From positions 682,001 to 746,000 of the forward strand of contig JAULSR010000008.1 of NCBI GenBank assembly GCA_030512295.1: 64,000 nucleotides of DNA, in the 5' to 3' direction. Shown here one piece after another: positions 56,980 through 64,000 of this stretch. The stretch comes from Bombardia bombarda. Taxonomy: Eukaryota; Ascomycota; Sordariomycetes; Sordariales; Lasiosphaeriaceae. Position 1 is the first letter of the stretch. Every line of letters starts with the position of its first letter. The notes under the pieces were generated by a model. The model was not told where the DNA came from. It saw nothing but the letters and a program-made list of their open reading frames with translations, and ran no database searches. The position numbers and the translations under genes are program-made.

Positions 56980-58186
56980 ATTGCACACATGATAGGATGC
57001 TTACGCCTTTGTGTTGCCGTCTGCGTCAGCCGCGCTCTCTTTGCAGGCGAGCAATCGTTCGTAGATACCGAACACAGTGGCCGTTTGATGGTCTGTGAGG
57101 GCGTCTTGTCTTGCACAAGACCTCCATCCACTAGAGAACGATCGCTATGGCTCTGTGGAAGCTCTGCACCATGGATTAGCGTATGGTCTGTTCCAACTCG
57201 GGAAGCGGGAGCACTCGGCGTGCGTACCTGGAGTCTTGCTGGCAGTAACGTCCGGCCGGTTCTCCTGCGACGCCTTGGACCGTCTGAGATGAGAGCGACG
57301 GGCCCTCAGATTGGAAGCTCCTCCTCTCATGACGAGAAATGTGCCGGTGTATGAGAAGGGGATGGATGTTTAATCAATGCTCCTGGCGAACGTAAATGGC
57401 TTCAGAGGAGGTCTTTTGAGGTGGCCTTCAAGGCCAGTTTGAGCTAGGGCAGGTAAGGTATCAACAAGTGGGAGCGGCTAAGAATGATTGGCCACCTGCT
57501 CCCTGCTAAATGCGGAGACGGTTCGTGTGACTCACCGAAGTCGACCTCCTATTGGCTGGTGATCGTTCGGTCGCCCTGTGGGTAAGGGCTGTACGAGTTG
57601 CACCTGAACTCTGCACAAAGTTCTCGCTCGGTGAGGTCGACAGGTAGGATCTGGAACAGGCAGCCCTGTTTTGCCTGAGGCCTATGATCGCGAGAACCCC
57701 TGTTCTCACGATGTGTCAAACTCGATCCGGCCGCCTTTACCGGCCGCCCAGCGAGAATATTTTCGAAGTATAGTCCATTGCTCCGAGTCCACCCGGTAGA
57801 CTCGTCCACGAGAAGCAGCAATATGGATTTCCAGCTTTTCGGTGGAGCCATGTCGCGGATGCCTGGATTTGGCGTGGTTTTACAGGGATGGATGTTGTGC
57901 TGGCATCATGCCATGATGCGGCCTGCTGCGGCCCCCATGCGCTGATGAACATCGTTATCACGTCCAATGTGAGATGTAGCTACGGCCATCATAACAGTCA
58001 AGGCAACAGCTGTCGGGGGCGTCATTGAAGAGGGATCTATATGTGGGCTTCTGTCCCGTATGGGCGCGTCAGACCGTAGGGGTTCACCACGGGCTCGGCA
58101 CCTTGTAGTATTATGCGGGCCAAGGATTCGTTGCGCGTGCAGGAGGAACACAATACCTCCAGGGGGTCAGCACATCCAGCAGCGGT
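56980..58186. other. Gene-poor region between accessory genes
   Basis: Overlapping short frames on both strands, none with a recognisable domain. A minus-strand frame at 57145-57330 ends in a GTACGC donor-like site after KASQENRPDVTASKTP and could be a non-coding or first exon of the gene on either side, but no acceptor chain was found. Confidence 0.4.
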
Positions 58187-58741
58187 TCAGGTTGGTTTAG
58201 GCTCCCAGATTCCGATGTCTCTGAGTGCATCAAAGCCGAGCGGGGATGGTGCGGGGATGGTGCGGGGATGGTGATTGCGGAGAATCTCGCTCATCGCAGG
58301 CGGGTCTTCATGAATGGAACGCTTTGTGATGTCCCGATCGTTGACAGACACAACGATCGTCGTTGCCTCAGGCTCACAAGGCTTACCGGTCGCCTTTACG
58401 ATGTCTGAGGTTTGGGATGAGAGTCGTTCTCTCCAGAAGCAACCTGGGGCTATAACTAGATCATTCTCAGTTTGCTTCTTCGCTGCGGCTCTCCTGTTCA
58501 GCGTCAACTTCCACTCCATAGTGTAATGCATGCAGGTGGGAGGCTGTTCGTCATGTGGCTGGTCCGGATCCCAGTCCGCCACGGCTTGACTTTCAGGACT
58601 GGGTGCATTGCTGGATTCACACTCAGCTTCGTCACTAGAATAATCACTTACTAGACCATCTGCATATATCCAGTGATGCAGACAGTCAGGGTAAAGTGGC
58701 GATAGCCAGCAACACAGAGAGGAAGGTGACCAAAGAGACAC
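58187..58741 (-). CDS. Orphan accessory ORF fragment
   Basis: A minus-strand frame of about 184 codons without a clear ATG (it starts at GTG); the first ATG is in MHYTMEWKLTLNRR. The segment CMHYTMEWKLTLN and TTIVVSVNDRDITKR resembles a widely scattered uncharacterised fungal family, in which the latter motif usually has extra residues, so a small deletion is possible. Its 3' end carries three copies of an 11-bp repeat (CGGGGATGGTG, 58240-58272) that encode Ile/Pro-rich residues. It may be the last exon of a larger gene or a pseudogene. No function is known. Confidence 0.4.
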   Translation of the reverse strand: MSLWSPSSLCCWLSPLYPDCLHHWIYADGLVSDYSSDEAECESSNAPSPESQAVADWDPDQPHDEQPPTCMHYTMEWKLTLNRRAAAKKQTENDLVIAPGCFWRERLSSQTSDIVKATGKPCEPEATTIVVSVNDRDITKRSIHEDPPAMSEILRNHHPRTIPAPSPLGFDALRDIGIWEPKPT

Positions 58742-59005
58742 CGTGTCCTCCCTTCGTATAGATCACGTGATGTAGTTCATTTCCAGAATGTTCTTCCAAG
58801 ACATCGTCGCCCAATCACAGACGCACGTCTCTTCAAGGCAGTCACAGCCAGAGCCTTGCCATGGGCTCCCTCAACTTTCCCTGGTGGCATGATGGTCCTT
58901 CTGCCTCCTTCAAGATGATCTTCCCGTGAATGGTATCGAGCTCGATAGTAGCCACTGTTTTCGATTCCCCGCTGCCCTCGTCGATGACGAACCCCACCCA
59001 GCAGC

Positions 59006-61768
59006 ATGCGACTGCTTCAATGCGATAACGGCAAGTTCAGCCTGACGAAGGATTTGAACCGCGACATTCCCAAATATGCTATTTTGTCACATACATGGGG
59101 TCCGGATGAAGAGGAGGTTACCTATAGAGACATAGTTGATGGTACTGGAGTGGGCAATGTTGGCTACGAGAAACTTAGGTTCTGCGCGAAACAATCAGCA
59201 CGAGATGGCCTACGATACTTCTGGATAGATACCTGCTGTATCGATAAATCGAACAATACTGAGCTACAGGAGGCGATCAACTCTATGTTCCGCTGGTATC
59301 AAAATGCGGCTCGATGTTATGTATACCTCACGGATGTCTCGATTCCTATCTCGATCACCCAATCCTATGACCTCCCAAACACGCCGCGGCGGAAGACGCG
59401 GAAGGCTACCGCTGCAGCGACATCTCGCAGGATAGAGGTTGCTGACCCAATATGGGAGTCAGAATTTCGGAACAGCCGATGGTTTACCCGTGGATGGACA
59501 CTCCAAGAGCTCTTAGCCCCGGCTTCGGTCGAGTTCTTCACCAGGGACGGCCTATGGCTCGGTGATAAGAGGTCTCTCAATCAACAGATCCACGAGATAA
59601 CAGGTATTGCTGTTCCAGCTCTTCGGGGCGCCGCTCTGTCTGAATTCGATGACGAGGAACGGTTCAGATGGGCTGAGGGCCGACAGACCACCCGAGAGGA
59701 GGACGGGGTGTACTGTCTGTTGGGCATCTTTGGTGTTCACATGTCGCTTATTTATGGAGAGCAGAGACCGAATGCCCTTCGCCGGCTGAAAGAGGCGATT
59801 GAAAAGCGCGAGGGAGCACGGATGCTGCCATCTGCCATCATTCCCTTCCGCCGAGACCCCGGGTTTGTGAATCGCGGAGGCTTCCTTGACCAGATCGACA
59901 AACGTTGTTCCGAACCTGCTGGCCGCGTTGCTCTTGTGGGCCTGGGCGGTATAGGAAAGTCTCAGCTGGCTATCGAGTTCGCCCATCGAATCGGCGAAAA
60001 GGCGTCCGGAACATGGGTGTTCTGGGTCCATGCCAGTACACGGGCCCGTGTCGAAGAGGGATTTCGGGCGATTGCAGATGCTGTGAACCTGCCGCAGCGA
60101 CAAGATCCTAAGGCGGACATCCCAGAGCTAATATACAGCTGGCTGTCGCTGGAACGAAACGGCAGATGGATCATGGTCCTCGACAGTGCTGATGATGCCG
60201 ACGTTCTTCTCGCAACTGCTAGCTCAGACAGCAAGCCGCTCGCGTCGTACCTGCCGCAAAGCCGGAATGGATCCGTCCTCGTCACGACACGCAACAGAGA
60301 CTTGGCGCGTAGGCTGACTGGGAATGATGGCATCATCGAGGTTGGACCGATGGTGGAAGCCGAGGCTCTACTTCTCTTGGAAAAGAAACTCGGACCGCTC
60401 ACGGATGTGGATCCTGCCACGGAACTGGTACAAGCTCTGGAATATGTCCCCTTGGCTATAAACCAAGCGGCCGGATATATACAGGCCATGGGGCCACGGA
60501 GCTCACTCGAGAAGTACTTAGCCAACTTTCAAAAAAGTGACCGCAAGAGAACGAAGCTTCTAGGACACGACGGAGGGGATCTCCGGCGAGATGGAAGCGC
60601 GTCAAATGCGGTCCTCACGACTTGGCAGATTTCCTTTGAGCACATTTATTCCAAACGACGATCTGCTGCAGATCTCCTGTCTCTGATGAGCTTCTTCAAT
60701 CGTCAAGGCATTCCAGAATCGCTCTTAAAGCCTACGCAGCCGGCAACCGATTTGAATAGCGAGAATGAATCGGACTCTGACAACAGCGATGCAGACATGA
60801 CTGGCGACTTCGAAGATAATATAAGAATGTTGAGAGACTTCTGTCTCATTGCGATAACCAGCCGCGGAACTGACTTTGAGATGCACGGGCTTGTGCAGCT
60901 GTCAACGAGAAAGTGGCTGGAAGCAAAGGGATTTCACGAGGAGTTCAAAGAGCAGTATCTCACACGACTGGGAGCGTCATTCCCTACAGGTGACTACGAA
61001 AACTGGGAAGCATGCCGACGGCTCTTTTCCCACGTTGAGACAGCAATCGAATACAAGCCGATAAGAGAAAAGATACAAGGGACGTGGGCGACTCTCTTAT
61101 ATAATGGAGCCTGGTATGCATGGTCACAAGGCCGATACACCGTGGCAGAGCAAATGGCTCGCAAGGCAAGGAGATCTCGCGAAGGGTTGCTAGGGAAAGA
61201 TGATCTGGAAACTTTGTCGAGCATATCGATGTTTGCATTAGTGCTTCTGGACGAGGGGCGCTGGACAGAAGCCGAGGAGCTGTTTGTGCAGGTGATGGAG
61301 ACGAGCAAGACGAAGCTTGGGGTGGATCATCCCGATACACTGAGCAGCATGGCCAACCTGGCAGCCACATATAGGAAGCAGGGCCGGTGGGGGGATGCGG
61401 AGAAGCTGGACGTACAAGTGATGGAGACAAGCAAGACGAAACTTGGGGTGGATCATCCCGACACATTGACCAGTATGGCCAACCTGGGAGCCACATATAG
61501 GAACCAGGGCCGGTGGGGAGATGCCGAGAAGCTGTTTATGCAAGTGATAGAGACTCGCAAGACAAAGCTTAGGGTGGATCATCCCTCCACATTGACCAGC
61601 ATGGCCAACCTGGCAGCCACATATAGGAACCAGGGCCGGTGGGGAGATGCCGAGAAGCTGGACGTGCAGGTAATGGAGACTCGTAAGATAAAGCTTGGGG
61701 TGGATCATCCCTCCACATTAAACAGTATGGCCAACCTGGCAGCCACATATAAGAACCAAAGCCGGTAG
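59006..61768 (+). CDS. HET-NB-ARC-TPR NLR (incompatibility-type), interrupted by TAG
   Basis: A single exon from ATG 59006 (MRLLQCDNGKFSLTKDLNRD). The protein has a HET domain (residues about 20-260: YAILSHTWGPDEEEVTYRDI, YFWIDTCCIDKSNNTELQEA, SRWFTRGWTLQELLAPAS), a linker, and an NB-ARC NTPase with P-loop GLGGIGKS (residues 312-319), Walker B RWIMVLDSADD, NGSVLVTTRNRDLA and LEYVPLAINQAAGY. TPR repeats of 42 residues start near residue 709, with ten near-identical units from residue 751. Fungal NLRs with HET domains trigger cell death in heterokaryon incompatibility and are thought to sense non-self through the repeats. The frame is stopped by TAG at codon 921 (61766-61768) inside unit 5; six more units follow in the same frame. 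Whether this allele is functional as a truncated receptor is unknown. Confidence 0.9.
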   Translation: MRLLQCDNGKFSLTKDLNRDIPKYAILSHTWGPDEEEVTYRDIVDGTGVGNVGYEKLRFCAKQSARDGLRYFWIDTCCIDKSNNTELQEAINSMFRWYQNAARCYVYLTDVSIPISITQSYDLPNTPRRKTRKATAAATSRRIEVADPIWESEFRNSRWFTRGWTLQELLAPASVEFFTRDGLWLGDKRSLNQQIHEITGIAVPALRGAALSEFDDEERFRWAEGRQTTREEDGVYCLLGIFGVHMSLIYGEQRPNALRRLKEAIEKREGARMLPSAIIPFRRDPGFVNRGGFLDQIDKRCSEPAGRVALVGLGGIGKSQLAIEFAHRIGEKASGTWVFWVHASTRARVEEGFRAIADAVNLPQRQDPKADIPELIYSWLSLERNGRWIMVLDSADDADVLLATASSDSKPLASYLPQSRNGSVLVTTRNRDLARRLTGNDGIIEVGPMVEAEALLLLEKKLGPLTDVDPATELVQALEYVPLAINQAAGYIQAMGPRSSLEKYLANFQKSDRKRTKLLGHDGGDLRRDGSASNAVLTTWQISFEHIYSKRRSAADLLSLMSFFNRQGIPESLLKPTQPATDLNSENESDSDNSDADMTGDFEDNIRMLRDFCLIAITSRGTDFEMHGLVQLSTRKWLEAKGFHEEFKEQYLTRLGASFPTGDYENWEACRRLFSHVETAIEYKPIREKIQGTWATLLYNGAWYAWSQGRYTVAEQMARKARRSREGLLGKDDLETLSSISMFALVLLDEGRWTEAEELFVQVMETSKTKLGVDHPDTLSSMANLAATYRKQGRWGDAEKLDVQVMETSKTKLGVDHPDTLTSMANLGATYRNQGRWGDAEKLFMQVIETRKTKLRVDHPSTLTSMANLAATYRNQGRWGDAEKLDVQVMETRKIKLGVDHPSTLNSMANLAATYKNQSR

Positions 61769-62515
61769 GGAGATGCCGAGAAGCTGGACGTGCAGGTAAT
61801 GGAGACTCGTAAGACGAAGCTTGGGGTGGATCATCCTTCTACATTGACCAGCATGGCCAACCTGGCAGCCATATATAGGAACCAGTGCCGGTGGGGAGAT
61901 GCCGAGAAGCTGGACATACAGGTGATGGAAACTCGTAAGACGAAGCTTGGGGTGGATCATCCCTCCACATTAAACAGTATGGCCAACCTGGCAGCCACAT
62001 ATAAGAACCAAGGCCGGTGGGGAGATGCCGAGAAGCTGGACGTGCAGGTGATGGAGACTCGCAAAACGAAATTTGGGGTGGATCATCCCGATATACTGAG
62101 CAGCATGGCCAACCTGGCAGCCACATATAGGAAGCAGGGCCGGTGGGAGGATGCCGAGAAGCTGTTTGTGCAGGTGATGGAGACTCGTAAGACGAAGTTT
62201 GGGGTGGATCATCCCTCCACACTAAACAGCATGGCCAACCTGGCAGCCATATACAGGAACCAGGGCCGGTGGGAGGATGCGGAGAAGCTAGACGTGCAGG
62301 TGATGGAGACTCATAAAACGAAGCTTGGGGTAGATCATCCCTATACATTGAGCAGCATGGCCAACCTGGCGTCGACATTTTGGAGGCAGGGCCGGTGGGG
62401 GGATGCGGAGAAGCTGGACATACAGGTGATGGAGACGAATAAGACGAAGCTTGGGGTAGATCATCCCGACACACTGACCAGCATGAACAATCTGGCTTTC
62501 ACCTGGAAGAGTCAA
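61256..62515 (+). repeat. Ten tandem 126-bp TPR units, near-identical
   Basis: Units begin at 61256, 61382, 61508, 61634, 61760, 61886, 62012, 62138, 62264 and 62390, each 126 bp with no length change. A divergent unit precedes (61130) and follows (62516). The consensus begins GRWGDAEKLDVQVMETRKTK. Most differences fall at a few residues (see findings). Antisense open frames through the array are a side effect of the repeat. Confidence 0.95.
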
Positions 62516-62656
62516 GGCCGAGATGTCGATGCCACGGAGTTGATGGAAAGCTGTGTCGAAGCTCAACAGCGAGTCATCGGACCCCAGCATCCATACACAC
62601 TTACTTCTTTGGCAACTTTAGAGCGATGGCGGGCTGAATCAATAGCACAAGAATAG
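61769..62656 (+). pseudogene. In-frame continuation of the NLR after its stop codon
   Basis: The reading frame continues after the TAG with no shift, through the rest of unit 5, units 6-10 and a divergent final unit (GRDVDATELMESCVEAQQ), to a stop at 62656. Without the stop the whole gene would encode about 1216 residues. The continuity of the frame shows the stop is recent. Confidence 0.85.
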
Positions 62657-63315
62657 CCACCGGACTAATGATCGTAGCTTGGCCTCATTATAATTGAAAT
62701 CATCATTACTACTGTATCCTCGTAACCGGTATAGTATATTCCGTCCGCTGGTTGTAAAGCCATGGGTAAAGGCATCACATATCTTGTGTACTCTGCAATG
62801 TGCGGACCGTGCATTCCGTTATGTAAGCGCCTGTAAATTTGGTGGGTACCTTCCATTACTTTTGGACACTTGATGACCATGCGAGGTACTAATCGGCGCG
62901 CATTTGTGCTAGGTTAATATGGTACACTGTAAGCCAATATCGAGTTTCTCAAGTACTATCAGATAGACAAAAGTACCGATGGGTCATGGTTTTGAAAGCA
63001 AAAGATACTGAAAGAGGATACCGGTAGTTGCCCTTTCGGGTTAGTCCCGCCGGGCGTAATAAAGTGTGTGTATATGTAGCTATCACGATCACTGCATAAC
63101 GTCGTTCTTCAAGAAGCTTCTACGTTCAACGGCACCTGATACCAAAGCCGGCACCGGACTGCTAAAGGGCAATGAAGATGCCCAGAATGCCTCTCCCGTC
63201 CCGCCAGCGGATGAAATGTTCTCAACCGTTGGAGATTATGGCCTTCAAACGTTATCCGAAAACGTTGATGACATTATTGAGTAAGCGATCTATCATACCT
63301 GGCGGCTAATAGGTT

Positions 63316-63355
63316 CACGGGGCCCCGTGCCTCCAATCATTCACGGGGTCCCGTG
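63316..63355. repeat. Two adjacent 14-bp palindromes CACGGGGCCCCGTG
   Basis: CACGGGGCCCCGTG (63316-63329) is a perfect palindrome; a second copy CACGGGGTCCCGTG (63342-63355) has one central mismatch and is 12 bases away. They flank the sequence downstream of the NLR locus. Confidence 0.85.
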
Positions 63356-63651
63356 GAAATTATGTAAGCACTGAAAATCGCCGAAAGCAGCCGCTCATGT
63401 ACCAAGCAAGATTAACAGTACACCTCCACCGGGGTGTCAAATGTTAAATGTCTACAGTCCAACCCTGGTTTAATTGTTAGTTTGGTTCTTTTTTTGACTG
63501 GGGTCCCGGCCCGGGGTCATCAGCCAATTATATAATTTTCAGCCCGTACAGCCAACTTGAACAACGAAAAATCCGTCTTGGTTAGTATTGCTCATCTGAC
63601 CACCAAAATCATCACCAAAAGCCTCACTTTTCTCATTTTTTTCAGGCGATT

Positions 63652-63712
63652 TTGACTGATTTCGACTGTTCAAGGGCGCCGATCAAAGTGGAAATCGGTT
63701 AAAATCAGTCAA
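63652..63712. repeat. Inverted repeat TTGACTGATTT / AAATCAGTCAA
   Basis: An 11-bp perfect inverted repeat separated by 39 bp. It could form a hairpin or be part of a small terminal-inverted-repeat element, but no target duplication was seen. Confidence 0.6.
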
Positions 63713-64000
63713 TTTGAACTGACAGTCATTCAAATTAGCCAGCTAGTTAATCAACGCTCAGGGCAGTCAAAAGAGGGCCTAGGGTAGTTATACTGGCTAC
63801 TGACTTCCCGATTTGGCTAGCTTTTTTGGTTCCGACTTGGCCGTTTTTGGGCTCTTTTTTTGGACTATATAGACGACATTTGAATACACTTTTCTTTACC
63901 TATATGCAGTACAAATTCATGTCTTAGTATGTAATTTAGTTGTATTTCTATGGCGCCAGTCAGCCTCAGCAATTGGCTGTCAGCCCCTGTCTTTTACCCA

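Larger units (their letters stand above)
62657..64000. other. Non-coding right end with palindromes
   Basis: No complete gene seen. A frame ending at 63284 (GDYGLQTLSENVDDIIE) has a GTAAGC donor exactly at its end and resembles the start of fungal NLR-associated proteins, but no downstream exon can be traced. The rest is AT-rich and contains palindromes and an inverted repeat (listed separately), possibly the edge of a mobile element. Confidence 0.45.

Noticed and set aside
60984..62474. Several long antisense frames through the TPR array
   Set aside because: Each unit is 126 bp (a multiple of three), so any frame open in one unit stays open in all. They are a side effect of the repeat.

Overview
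The window looks like a nuclear chromosome segment from a filamentous ascomycete, most likely a sordariomycete (inference). Supporting evidence: short GT-AG introns (about 45-150 bp, one of about 410 bp), CTGAC/CTAAC branch points, and a gene set typical of Pezizomycotina (RAD51, a Nup120/160 nucleoporin, VPS26, fungal MIC19, TYW3, ERF2, NC2-beta, a YVC1-type TRP channel, DGAT2, a HET-domain NLR). No prokaryotic, organellar or CRISPR features were seen. All gene models were made by hand by joining exons at splice signals and checking reading phase.

Layout. 1-3.7 kb: no convincing gene. 3.7-5.3 kb: a zinc-finger/RING-like protein. 5.3-10 kb: long non-coding stretch. 10-45.7 kb: a dense housekeeping block: a membrane-anchored protein, RAD51, NUP120, VPS26 (-), MIC19, TYW3 (-), ERF2 (-), a small mitochondrial membrane protein, NC2-beta (-), a short-chain dehydrogenase (-) divergent from a TDA3-like FAD oxidoreductase, a TRP channel, a Cys-rich protein ending in a CaaX box, DGAT2 (-), and a polyglutamine C2H2 transcription factor (-). 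45.7-64 kb: a gene-poor accessory region with decayed or interrupted genes: a frameshifted nuclease-like gene, a sirtuin pseudogene, a DUF7924-like gene cut by a CAG-to-TAG change, an orphan ORF, and a HET-NB-ARC-TPR NLR whose ten near-identical 126-bp TPR units are split by one TAG.

How the genes work together. The housekeeping block is mixed in function: recombinational repair, nuclear pore, retromer sorting, MICOS, wybutosine tRNA modification, Ras palmitoylation, TBP-dependent repression, vacuolar calcium release and triacylglycerol synthesis. Neighbours share promoters (divergent pairs) but not a pathway. The accessory end is different. A fungal NLR of the heterokaryon-incompatibility type lies within 11 kb of other broken accessory genes. 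Three of its stop codons (two in one gene, one in the NLR) fit CpA-to-TpA changes, the signature of repeat-induced point mutation (RIP).

The most interesting features are the NLR with its homogenised but position-specifically variable repeat array and premature stop, two stop-free introns of length divisible by three (in RAD51 and TYW3), a GC-AG intron in NC2-beta, two C7 tracts where one base would repair a reading frame, and a palindrome (TACCTAGGTA) found five times in intergenic DNA.
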